11,476 bases of DNA from Planctomycetales bacterium (lineage in GTDB: Bacteria; Planctomycetota; Planctomycetia; Planctomycetales; Planctomycetaceae): positions 1-11,476 of the forward strand of contig JAGVKR010000736.1 of assembly GCA_020050375.1 (NCBI GenBank), written 5' to 3'. Of this stretch, positions 1-6,510 are shown one piece after another; the stretch's first letter is position 1; each line of letters begins with the position of its first letter. Position numbers and translations under genes: made by a program. The notes under the pieces are model-generated. The model saw only the letters and a list, made by a program, of their open reading frames with translations. It was not told the DNA's origin and searched no databases.

Positions 1-1532
1 AACGCGAAGCCGAAGCGCGACGGAACCCGCCGGTGTTCAAGCTCCCGACGACCGACCTGCTCGAGCACGCCGAGCCGTTTCCGTTCGACATCCTGGCCGA
101 AAAGGCCCGCGTCGCCGCGGGAACGCTCGAAAAGACGTTCAAAGAGTTCGGCCTCAACGTCCGCGTCGTCGAGATCGACACCGGGCCGGTGATCACGCAG
201 TTCGAGCTCGAACTCGAAGCCGGCCTGCGGCTGGCCAAGGTGACGGCCCTCGCCGACGATCTGGCGATCGCGCTCCGCGTGCCGAGCGTGCGCGTCGTGG
301 CGCCGATTCCCGGCAAGAACACGGTCGGCGTCGAAGTCCCCAACGAAAAACAGGTGATGGTCCGCCTGCGGGAACTGATCGAAGCCTGCCCCGAGGCGAT
401 GGAGAAGAAGCGGATTCCGATCTTTCTGGGCAAGGATGTCAGCGGTCGGCCGCTGGTGGTCGACTTGGCGAAGATGCCGCACCTGTTGATCGCGGGACGG
501 ACTGGCACCGGGAAGAGTGTGTGCCTCAACACGCTGATCCTGTCGATCCTGATGAGCCGCACGCCCGATCAGATCAAGATGTTGATGATCGATCCCAAGA
601 TGGTCGAGCTCAGCCCATACAAGCGGGTGCCGCACCTGATGCACCCTGTCATCACCGACATGAAGAAGGCCGAAGCGGTGCTCGCCTGGGCCGTCGACAA
701 GATGGAAGAGCGGTACGACCTGCTGGCCCGCTGCGGCGTGCGGCACCTCGACAGCTACAACGAGTTGGGACGCGAGCAGATCTTCAAGCGACTTGGCGTC
801 GACGCCGAGTCGGAAGAAGCTGCGCAGGTTCCCGAGAAGATGCCGTACATCGTGATCATCGCCGATGAGATGGCCGACATGATGATGACTTCCGGCAAGG
901 ACGTGGAAGCCCACATCATCCGCCTGGCGCAGAAATCGCGCGCCGTCGGGATCCACCTCGTGCTGGCGACGCAGAAACCGACGGTCGATGTGATCACCGG
1001 ACTGATCAAGTCGAACCTTCCGGCCCGCATTTCGTTCCAGGTCGCGAGCCGCGTCGACAGCCGCGTCGTCCTCGATGAGATGGGAGCCGAACGCCTGTTG
1101 GGGAACGGCGACATGTTGTACCTGATGCCCGGGACGAGCAAAATCACCCGCGCCCAGGGAACGTACGTCAGCGACAACGAAGTCAACGAGATCATCGAGT
1201 TCTTCGGCGATTGCGAGCCGCAGTACAGCCGCGAGCTGGCGCAGCTCGCTACCAAGGCGGGCGGCAAAAGCGGGATCGATGCGATTCGCGCCCGCGACGA
1301 ACTGTACGAGCAGGCGATCGACGTGGTCGTTCGCGAAGGCCGCGGCAGCACGTCGCTGCTCCAGCGAGCGCTGGGAATCGGCTACGGCCGGGCCGCGCGG
1401 CTCATCGACTACATGGCCGAAGACGGCATCGTGGGCGACTACAACGGCAGCCAGGCTCGCGAAGTGCTGTACACCCCCGAGCAATGGGCCGAAATTGTCG
1501 CCGGCAGCGAGCTCGAAGAGGCTTCGGCGTAG
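1..1532 (+). CDS. ftsK: DNA translocase FtsK, C-terminal motor and gamma part (5' end outside window)
   Basis: FtsK is the septum-anchored, ATP-driven hexameric motor that pumps chromosomal DNA and directs dimer resolution during division. The frame is open to the left edge (in phase with position 3), so the GTG at 33 is not the start; the N-terminal membrane domain is missing. Counting from that GTG, an alpha-domain-like stretch (about 15-115, with PVITQFELEL and GKNTVGVEVPN) is followed by Walker A GRTGTGKS (155-162), the LMIDPKMVELS segment (184-194), Walker B IIADEMAD (275-282), and the conserved AQKSRAVGIHLVLATQKP and RISFQVASRVDSR blocks. The winged-helix gamma domain, which reads KOPS sites in characterised FtsK proteins, lies at about 425-490 (GRGSTSLLQRALGIGYGRAARLID). 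Walker A has Arg-Thr where many FtsK proteins have small residues, but the catalytic Gly-Lys-Ser is intact. The SpoIIIE name is used for sporulating relatives. Identification is near certain. Confidence 0.96.
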   Translation, partial: REAEARRNPPVFKLPTTDLLEHAEPFPFDILAEKARVAAGTLEKTFKEFGLNVRVVEIDTGPVITQFELELEAGLRLAKVTALADDLAIALRVPSVRVVAPIPGKNTVGVEVPNEKQVMVRLRELIEACPEAMEKKRIPIFLGKDVSGRPLVVDLAKMPHLLIAGRTGTGKSVCLNTLILSILMSRTPDQIKMLMIDPKMVELSPYKRVPHLMHPVITDMKKAEAVLAWAVDKMEERYDLLARCGVRHLDSYNELGREQIFKRLGVDAESEEAAQVPEKMPYIVIIADEMADMMMTSGKDVEAHIIRLAQKSRAVGIHLVLATQKPTVDVITGLIKSNLPARISFQVASRVDSRVVLDEMGAERLLGNGDMLYLMPGTSKITRAQGTYVSDNEVNEIIEFFGDCEPQYSRELAQLATKAGGKSGIDAIRARDELYEQAIDVVVREGRGSTSLLQRALGIGYGRAARLIDYMAEDGIVGDYNGSQAREVLYTPEQWAEIVAGSELEEASA

Positions 1533-1951
1533 CGCCTTCATGCACTTCGTGAAATGACCGCAGGGTTGGGATCGCAGCGAAGCGAATCCCCCGGCGCAAG
1601 CGGGAGCTGGCAGTTCCCACCGTAACGGACTTTGCCGCGAATCGCGCGTTTTGACACGAGCTGCGACACGACTTTGCCCCTGCGGACGATGACTTGCGTC
1701 AAATCGTGATGAGCGGCCCACATTGGCAGGATGCGGTTCGCGGTAGTCGCAAACAGCCACGGCAAATGGACTTAGGAATTGGGCCGCCTGCCGAATTGCC
1801 AATTGTGAAGAAAGCAAGCACTTCGGAGCACAATTTTCTGACGGAAGTCCCGTCCACCAAAGCGGTAGCAACCGCGTGCCAGCACGAGTCGCTTCGATAT
1901 CTCTATGGTCGATAATTTGGTCAATTGTTTTCATGTCGTAAGTCGCAGAGT

Positions 1952-1972
1952 GAATGGCGAGTGGAGAGTCGG
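1952..1972. repeat. Degenerate heptanucleotide tandem repeat (three units)
   Basis: Three consecutive seven-base units, GAATGGC, GAGTGGA and GAGTCGG, lie in the non-coding region. They resemble the GAGTGCG/GAGTTCG units inserted in the large gene at 9158-9192 and 11304-11345, so they are probably a decayed member of the same repeat class. Only three imperfect units are visible, so chance is possible. Confidence 0.4.
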
Positions 1973-2110
1973 TCCGCGTGCAGAGTTCGGACCACGCGGC
2001 TGCAGCCGGATGGCCATGACCCGAGGCGCCGCGGCCGCGTCCCTGCGCCATTTCGCAACCTGTATTTTCTCCGCTCCGCAGTCAACCGCCTAGATCGATC
2101 GAGCGCCACT

Positions 2111-2140
2111 TTTCCAGATCGGTGCACCCTGGGGTAGAAT
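2111..2140 (+). promoter_or_regulatory. Candidate sigma70-type promoter for the barrel-like protein gene
   Basis: TTTCCA (2111-2116, four of six matches to TTGACA) and TAGAAT (2135-2140, five of six matches to TATAAT) are separated by 18 bp. A start point about seven bases downstream would give a leader of about 33 nt before the TTG at 2180. This is pattern matching only; planctomycete promoters are poorly conserved. Confidence 0.35.
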
Positions 2141-2179
2141 ATCTTCACCCGACAGACGAACGTCTCTGCGGCACTGATC

Positions 2180-3316
2180 TTGACCCATTCTCGCGCTTCG
2201 TCACAATCTCCCGTCCCTCCAGTGATCGGCAAACTCGGCCGACCGCTTCTCTCTGACATCCTGCGGGCTGACCTGTTGACCTCTTCGCTCCTACTCGTGC
2301 TGGTGGCGCTCGCGGCCGATCCCGCCGCCGCTCCCTCATCGGTGATCCTCGGCGATGAATGGCCGTTCGCATTCGTCCTGCGTGGTCAGAGTCCGATGGC
2401 GGGGCCGACGATGGGGGAAGAAACATCCGTGCCGACCCCATCGTTTGCCCCGACCCAGAACGCTCTCGGATCTCCGCCGGTTCAGAATCCGCTCGAGCGG
2501 TTCACCCCGTTGGACGCGACACCGGTCGTGCCCGCGGCTCCGCAACCCCGAGCGACGGCGTGGAAAGTCGGGGAGACGGTCGGGTTTCTGTCGAGTGCCG
2601 CCGTGCATGGCGGCGGGGCCAGCGGTCAGTTCGGCGTCTTCGAGTACGACTCCGGAAACGTCCAATCCAGCTCGTGGCTCACGTCGCAGTTCAACTACAG
2701 GAGCTGGTCGGGTCCGAGCAATCCCGCCCTGCCGTCCAACGTTTATCGATTCGCGTTCGACGTTCTGTTGACAACACCGGCCGACCCGGTCGGGATCGAA
2801 TTGGCATTCACACCGGCGCTCGTGAGCGACCTGGACGCTCCGGTGGGGAGCGACGCCTTCAACTGGGACGGGCGCGCGGCGCTGCATCTGCGGGCGTCGC
2901 CCGAGCTTGCGATCATTCTCGGCGTCGCCTACTGGGACCGGGTCAACGACATTACCATCCCCTATGGGGGGATCACCTGGAACCCCAGCGACTACTGGCG
3001 GTTCGCGCTCACGTTTCCCAAGGCATCGGTCAACGCCTTCCTGCTGAACTGGGGAAAGACGTCGGTCTGGCTGTACGGGGGATTCGAGTACCACGTCGAG
3101 GCGTACCAGATCGATCTCGGGTCCCCCGCCGGTCCGGACGAAAAGATCCAGCTCGCCGATTTTCGGTCTGTTCTGGGAATGCGATGGGATGGAGAGGAGG
3201 CAGCCGCCTTACTGGAAGGGGGGTGGGTCTTCGACCGCCAGGTCAAGTTCCTGCACGGCACCCCGGGATTCGACATCGGCACGGCCAGTGTCATACGCTT
3301 CGGACTGCTGTTCTGA
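2180..3316 (+). CDS. Secreted, probable outer-membrane beta-barrel protein (DUF6268-like)
   Basis: The 378-residue product is probably exported and embedded in the outer membrane; its substrate or role is unknown. A hydrophobic stretch LLTSSLLLVLVALAADPAAA (about 32-51), with Arg-21 and Arg-29 before it, reads as a signal peptide. A Pro/Ala-rich linker follows to about residue 125. The rest alternates polar and aromatic/hydrophobic residues in strand-like blocks (for example WRFALTFPKASVNAFLLNWG and TSVWLYGGFEYHVEAYQ) and ends in Phe (RFGLLF), as barrel proteins inserted by BamA usually do. The blocks ITIPYGGITWNPSDYWRFALTFP and ALLEGGWVFDRQVKF recall the planctomycete DUF6268 barrel family; that match is from memory. 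The TTG at 2180 fits the candidate promoter; a GTG at 2222 would still retain the signal peptide. No clear Shine-Dalgarno is seen. It is transcribed alone, convergent with the next gene. Confidence 0.72.
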   Translation: MTHSRASSQSPVPPVIGKLGRPLLSDILRADLLTSSLLLVLVALAADPAAAPSSVILGDEWPFAFVLRGQSPMAGPTMGEETSVPTPSFAPTQNALGSPPVQNPLERFTPLDATPVVPAAPQPRATAWKVGETVGFLSSAAVHGGGASGQFGVFEYDSGNVQSSSWLTSQFNYRSWSGPSNPALPSNVYRFAFDVLLTTPADPVGIELAFTPALVSDLDAPVGSDAFNWDGRAALHLRASPELAIILGVAYWDRVNDITIPYGGITWNPSDYWRFALTFPKASVNAFLLNWGKTSVWLYGGFEYHVEAYQIDLGSPAGPDEKIQLADFRSVLGMRWDGEEAAALLEGGWVFDRQVKFLHGTPGFDIGTASVIRFGLLF

Positions 3317-3579
3317 GAGTCGGGGCAGGGTTCAGGTTCGGTCAGCCACCGGATGGGACGTGCGGTATTGGCCGCAGGGGCGAAAAGACCACGGAAGATT
3401 GGCGGACACTGACTCGGGGGCCTGCCACGCCGGAAAGCGCACTGCCGCACGAGGCGCACGGCATGGTTTGCTCGGATTTGATGAAATCGCGCCGGGTGCC
3501 GGGGTCAAAGCGGCGCGGGGGATCACGAGTCGTAGCGTGCAACCCGATCGAAGGAGCGAAGACACAGCCGGAACCAGAT

Positions 3580-3621
3580 CGCGAGCGTGGCCCCGTCGCC
3601 AGCCACGGGGCCACGCTCGCG
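3580..3621. repeat. Perfect 17-bp hairpin inside the MITE-like element
   Basis: The arm at 3580-3596 (C followed by GCGAGCGTGGCCCCGT) pairs without mismatch with 3605-3621 across an 8-base loop. Being symmetric, very GC-rich and between two converging genes, it could stop or slow transcription from both sides, but it has no T-tract on either strand. It may simply be the structural core of the element. Confidence 0.7.
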
Positions 3622-3638
3622 GCTTGTGCCGGCCGGCC

Positions 3639-3654
3639 ACCGATTCGGATCGGT
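3639..3654. repeat. Small perfect inverted repeat with TCGG loop
   Basis: ACCGAT and ATCGGT flank TCGG, still within the MITE-like element. It is preceded by the palindrome GGCCGGCC (3631-3638). Such short repeats are expected fairly often in GC-rich DNA; they are listed because they add to the structure of the element. Confidence 0.4.
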
Positions 3655-3779
3655 CCGACGGACTGCCTTTGACGCGACCGATGGATTTTCCGCTTTGACC
3701 CCGGCACCCGCCGTCGTCTCTCAGCGCCGACGTGTATTGCGTCGAACGGAATGATGAGTGGCCCCGACTCCACCCGCTA

Positions 3780-4499
3780 TCACCGTGCCGCGATGTATTG
3801 CAAAACCTCGGCAAGAGTCGTCGCTTCGGGGACGTAGAACTGGAAGCCGAAACCGATGAAGGCGGCGCAGAAAGCCATCATCAGGGCCGGCGCGGCGGTT
3901 CGCTCGACGGCGATCGGGAACCAGTGCGGCGGCGATTCCCGTGCCGGGGGCTGATACAGCCAGGCCACGAGGGCCCCTTCGACGAGCAGCTCGGCGAGAA
4001 ATGCCGGGGCGGTCCAGACAAAATACGCGCACACGAGCACGATCGTCCCGGCGAATAACAACATGAAAGCCCCGGGAATCGCTTGCGGATCGTCGATGTC
4101 CGTTTGAGCGTCATCGACGGTATCGACAGCCGCGTCGATCCAGTCGCCGAGCTCCGGGTCGACATCGCTGTTGTGCTGCTGCCGCCGGATCGCTTCGCGC
4201 CGGATCTGCCGCTCCCAGTTTTCGACGCGCCGGGCGGCTCGCGCCACCCACATTCCGACAACGGCCAGAAACGTGATGTAGGCGGTAACCATCGCCAGCG
4301 GATACCGGCACCCCATTGTCGTCAACCCCCACCGGTGGAGGACGATCGAGCAGCCCAAGCCGACCACCGCGCTGAGAACGATCGCGAAAGCGACCGCAAA
4401 TCGCGGATAGCCCGATCGCCTCAACCACACGGCGACGCCCACCCGCGCCGCAAACCGTCGCGACGATCGTTCGAGATGCGTGCAGGTCTCGGCAACCAT
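3780..4499 (-). CDS. Unrecognised multi-spanning membrane protein
   Basis: I do not recognise this 239-residue protein. From the chosen start, hydrophobic segments lie at about 32-55 (FAVAFAIVLSAVVGLGCSIV), 67-87 (YPLAMVTAYITFLAVVGMWV), 143-163 (AFMLLFAGTIVLVCAYFVW), a weaker one at 165-183, and 201-223 (APALMMAFCAAFIGFGFQF). They are split by a charged, cytosol- or periplasm-facing loop (about 90-142) that begins Arg-rich (ENWERQIRREAIRRQQ) and turns strongly acidic (DVDPELGDWIDAAVDTVDDAQTD). I chose the ATG at 4499 because GGGGAG sits six bases before it. An in-frame ATG at 4559 adds 20 residues but lacks a ribosome binding site. The next gene upstream on this strand also encodes a membrane protein, 189 bp away, so the two may be co-transcribed. 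Role unknown. Confidence 0.7.
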   Translation of the reverse strand: MVAETCTHLERSSRRFAARVGVAVWLRRSGYPRFAVAFAIVLSAVVGLGCSIVLHRWGLTTMGCRYPLAMVTAYITFLAVVGMWVARAARRVENWERQIRREAIRRQQHNSDVDPELGDWIDAAVDTVDDAQTDIDDPQAIPGAFMLLFAGTIVLVCAYFVWTAPAFLAELLVEGALVAWLYQPPARESPPHWFPIAVERTAAPALMMAFCAAFIGFGFQFYVPEATTLAEVLQYIAAR

Positions 4500-4688
4500 C
4501 GGGCTCTCCCCGTCGTTTCCGGCAGCCTTCGGAGGAATCAGCGGCGGTTTCCGTTCCATCAACGAGAACGGTTGGACGGGGGAGGTGGATCACGAAGAGG
4601 ACGTCGAAAATCATTCTGTCGAAGGAAATTGACGGACGCAGGGCGGAGGCCGCAGCGCCGTCGTTCGGTCACGCTGCATGATCCCCAT

Positions 4689-5081
4689 TCAGTGGAGGAT
4701 TCGGAGAATCGTGGGCAGCCAGGTGATCAGCACGACCAAACCGATCGCGAGCGCGACGGCTGCCAGGCGGGCGGCCACTTTGGCCGCGGGGGGATTGCCG
4801 CGCGTTTTGGCGCGGCGTGACAGAAAGAGGCCAAGCAGGCTCACGAGCGTCGCGAGTCCGCCAACGACGGAAATCACAATCAGGTTAAACAGGGCCGAAA
4901 AGTGCCGCGCTAGTTGTTCGCTCTGGTCGCAGGGGTCGAGCAAGGGAACGAGGGCCAGCCATCCCAGGCCACCGAGGGCTGAGCAAATGATCGCGCCCTT
5001 GGCGGATGGGGCGGTCGCGGATCGTGCGACGCTCGCCTGCCCGCCCGCGTCGGTTTCTCCGTGATTCGCCAAATCGGTCAT
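4689..5081 (-). CDS. Small unrecognised membrane protein with three predicted spans
   Basis: The 130-residue product has a polar N-terminus (about 1-28) and three hydrophobic segments: about 29-49 (GAIICSALGGLGWLALVPLL), 64-87 (LFNLIVISVVGGLATLVSLLGLFL) and 105-127. A basic loop, SRRAKTRGNPPAAKVAAR (88-105), would sit on the cytoplasmic side by the positive-inside rule. The ATG at 5081 is preceded at nine bases by GAGGGG. The same frame is open to 5246, but that extension runs through the hairpin-rich repeat at 5117-5160 and gives Pro/Gly/Arg-rich peptide, so I regard it as non-coding. It lies upstream of and on the same strand as the other membrane-protein gene. No family is recognised; it could be a planctomycete-specific envelope protein. 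Confidence 0.66.
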   Translation of the reverse strand: MTDLANHGETDAGGQASVARSATAPSAKGAIICSALGGLGWLALVPLLDPCDQSEQLARHFSALFNLIVISVVGGLATLVSLLGLFLSRRAKTRGNPPAAKVAARLAAVALAIGLVVLITWLPTILRILH

Positions 5082-5116
5082 TCGCGTTTGCCCCTCGCCG
5101 CGTGGAAGCAAGTCAC

Positions 5117-5160
5117 AGCCCGAAGGGCTTCGATTTGTCAGCCCCGGGCATCGCCCGGGG
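5117..5160. repeat. Pair of GC-rich perfect hairpins in the divergent intergenic region
   Basis: AGCCC-GAA-GGGCT (5117-5129) is followed by CCCCGGGC-ATC-GCCCGGGG (5142-5160), an 8-bp perfect stem with a three-base loop. Together they look like one interspersed repeat unit or a transcription stop for minus-strand traffic. A false frame across them gives PGRCPGLTNRSPSG, which explains why the downstream gene can be over-extended. Confidence 0.55.
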
Positions 5161-5181
5161 TACGTGGGGGTTACCATGCGT

Positions 5182-5198
5182 GTCCCCTGAAAGGGGAC
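5182..5198. repeat. Perfect 6-bp stem-loop
   Basis: GTCCCC and GGGGAC flank a five-base loop. It lies between the hairpin pair and the methyltransferase promoter, in the leader or promoter region of both divergent transcription units. It has no T-run; it may belong to the same repeat as 5117-5160. Confidence 0.4.
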
Positions 5199-5378
5199 GA
5201 TAATTGAACCCGGCGTTATTGAATCGCCCGGGCCGCGGACGGACAACGATCGCCTTCACGGAACAGGTCAATCCCAGACATACCGCTCATCGAACTCAAT
5301 CTGGTTTGGTCAACACGAGCTACGTTGCGATGATCGCGCCCGCGTTTGCATCCGGTGCCGTTCGCGTGCCAGTATGGC

Positions 5379-5384
5379 TATAAT
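5379..5384 (+). promoter_or_regulatory. Consensus -10 box (TATAAT) for the restriction-modification operon
   Basis: A perfect TATAAT stands 39 bases before the chosen ATG of the methyltransferase. No good -35 box is seen at the usual 16-18 bp distance, so the promoter may rely on other contacts or an activator. A start at about 5391 would leave a leader of about 33 nt. The box argues against the TTG at 5346, which would lie upstream of it. Confidence 0.5.
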
Positions 5385-5423
5385 GCGGACTCGAAACGGC
5401 CCTTCAACTTTGGAAAACGCGCA

Positions 5424-6491
5424 ATGATCCCGGTGACCTGTGAATCGCCGCTACGGGAAGAATTTTCGAGTTATCGCTCGGGGAGAGCCTTTCGCCCGCT
5501 TTTCTTTTGCGGCGACGCGATGGACGTGCTTCGCGACCTTCCCGACGCGTCGATGGATTGCTGCATGACCAGCCCGCCGTACTGGGGGCACCGCCAGTAT
5601 GCGTCAACGGGAATCGGTTTGGAAGACGATTTCCGCCAGTACATTCACAATTTGCTGGCCATCTTCAAGGAAGTCCGGCGAGTTTTGAAAGATACGGGAT
5701 CGTTTTGGTTGAACATCGGCGATACCTACTGTGACAAGCGCCTGCTCGGCATCCCTTGGCGGGTCGCGCTGGAACTCTCCGACACGCAGAGTTGGATTCT
5801 GAGGAACGACGTCATCTGGAACAAAGTGAAAGGCGCCCCGGACAATGCGAAGGACAAATTGCGAAACATCCATGAGCACGTGTTCCACTTCGTCAAGCAG
5901 AAGTCGTACTTTTACGATGCGGATGCCGTTCGATCCAACCCCAGAAAGAGCCAGGTGAGAAACGGTGCCGTCGTATCTGCGACCGGTGTCAGCGGCGTGA
6001 GATACAAGCGACAGATTGAATTGTCGACGCATTTGACGGACGCCGAAAAGAAACGTGCTTTTGCAGCCCTCGAAGGCATTCTACAGGAGATCGCCGATGC
6101 CAAACTTGCCGACTTTCGCATGATCATTCGAGGACAACAACGGGCGACTCACTCGGATGCGGAACATGTTTCAGGACGAGCGAGAGACCTCCGAGAGAAC
6201 GGCTTTTACTTCCTGAAATACCACCCAAACGGCAGCAAGCCCAGTGACGTTTGGGACATTATCCCCGAAGACACGCAAAATCGATCATCGCATTTCGCGC
6301 CTTATCCGGAGGATCTCTGCAAGATCCCGATCCTGGCCACCTGTCCTGAAGAAGGAATTGTTCTCGATCCATTTTGTGGAACGGGGACAACCAACATGGC
6401 TGCCTTTCACTTTGGTCGAAAGTCGATAGGAATCGATCGATCGGACGAATACCTTGCGATCGCCCGGGCTCGTTGCAAGTCTCTCCTGTAA
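5424..6491 (+). CDS. Type II DNA methyltransferase, beta class, probably N4-cytosine
   Basis: This 355-residue enzyme should transfer a methyl group from S-adenosylmethionine to an exocyclic amino group in a short DNA site, protecting host DNA from the endonuclease encoded next. The catalytic motif IV TSPPYW (49-54) comes before the AdoMet-binding motif I DPFCGTGTT (315-323), the order of the beta class (Pfam N6_N4_Mtase). SPPY rather than DPPY favours N4-methylcytosine over N6-methyladenine, but is not proof. Also visible are the KPSDVWDI block (272-279), HFAPYPEDL (290-298, the motif X region) and GIDRSDEYLAIARAR near the end. The middle (about 165-265) would hold the target-recognition region. 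The ATG at 5424 is preferred over the in-frame TTG at 5346, which lies upstream of the TATAAT. A weak GGA lies before the ATG. GC content is clearly lower than in the flanking genes, suggesting transfer. Confidence 0.92.
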   Translation: MIPVTCESPLREEFSSYRSGRAFRPLFFCGDAMDVLRDLPDASMDCCMTSPPYWGHRQYASTGIGLEDDFRQYIHNLLAIFKEVRRVLKDTGSFWLNIGDTYCDKRLLGIPWRVALELSDTQSWILRNDVIWNKVKGAPDNAKDKLRNIHEHVFHFVKQKSYFYDADAVRSNPRKSQVRNGAVVSATGVSGVRYKRQIELSTHLTDAEKKRAFAALEGILQEIADAKLADFRMIIRGQQRATHSDAEHVSGRARDLRENGFYFLKYHPNGSKPSDVWDIIPEDTQNRSSHFAPYPEDLCKIPILATCPEEGIVLDPFCGTGTTNMAAFHFGRKSIGIDRSDEYLAIARARCKSLL

Positions 6492-6510
6492 CGCGAAAGC
6501 ACGAAACTGC

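Larger units (their letters stand above)
1533..2179. other. Intergenic region without a supported gene
   Basis: This 647-bp stretch separates ftsK from the barrel-like protein gene. The small open frames in it have no recognisable motif, no good ribosome binding site and unlike amino-acid composition, so I call none. It contains weak stem-loops, among them two mutually exclusive pairings at 1971-1999 (GGTCC with GGACC, or CCGCGTG with CACGCGG), a short heptanucleotide repeat remnant at 1952-1972, and a candidate promoter at 2111-2140. It also contains one GCGGCCGC octamer (2031-2038). Confidence 0.6.
3493..3710. mobile_element. MITE-like non-coding element with 21-bp terminal inverted repeats
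   Basis: The left end (3493-3513, starting CGGGTGCCGGGGTC and ending AAAGCGG) is the exact reverse complement of the right end (3690-3710), a perfect 21-bp match bounding 218 bp. The 176-bp interior has no coding frame with recognisable features but holds a perfect 17-bp hairpin in its middle. This design (short, non-coding, long perfect inverted ends) is that of a miniature inverted-repeat element mobilised in trans. I cannot see a convincing target-site duplication, and no transposase is in the window. It could instead be a structured non-mobile repeat. Confidence 0.6.
3317..3779. other. Intergenic region between convergent genes, carrying a repeat element
   Basis: The region lies between the 3' ends of the barrel-like gene and a membrane-protein gene. 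About half of it is the MITE-like element at 3493-3710. The left part (3317-3492) and the short right part show no gene or motif that I can support. Long open frames crossing it are Arg-rich shadows. Confidence 0.6.

Noticed and set aside
1566..1588. Stem-loop GGGATCGC...GCGAATCCC after ftsK as a terminator
   Set aside because: The stem needs a bulge and has no following T-run; too weak to call.
2031..2038. GCGGCCGC as evidence on the specificity of the NotI-like enzyme
   Set aside because: A single octamer in high-GC DNA is expected by chance and would be methylated if it were the host site, so its presence tells nothing either way.
2359..3672. A 437-codon plus-strand frame overlapping the barrel-like protein gene
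   Set aside because: It is very Arg/Gly/Pro-rich with no domain or signal, and runs past the gene into the MITE-like element. The 2180-3316 frame has a signal peptide, strand-like pattern and terminal Phe.
5082..5246. N-terminal extension of the 130-residue membrane protein to 5246
   Set aside because: The extension is the translation of a hairpin repeat, while the ATG at 5081 has a GAGGGG ribosome binding site at good spacing.
5346..5423. TTG at 5346 as methyltransferase start
   Set aside because: It lies upstream of the TATAAT at 5379-5384, and the extra 26 residues show no conserved feature; the ATG at 5424 precedes all catalytic motifs.
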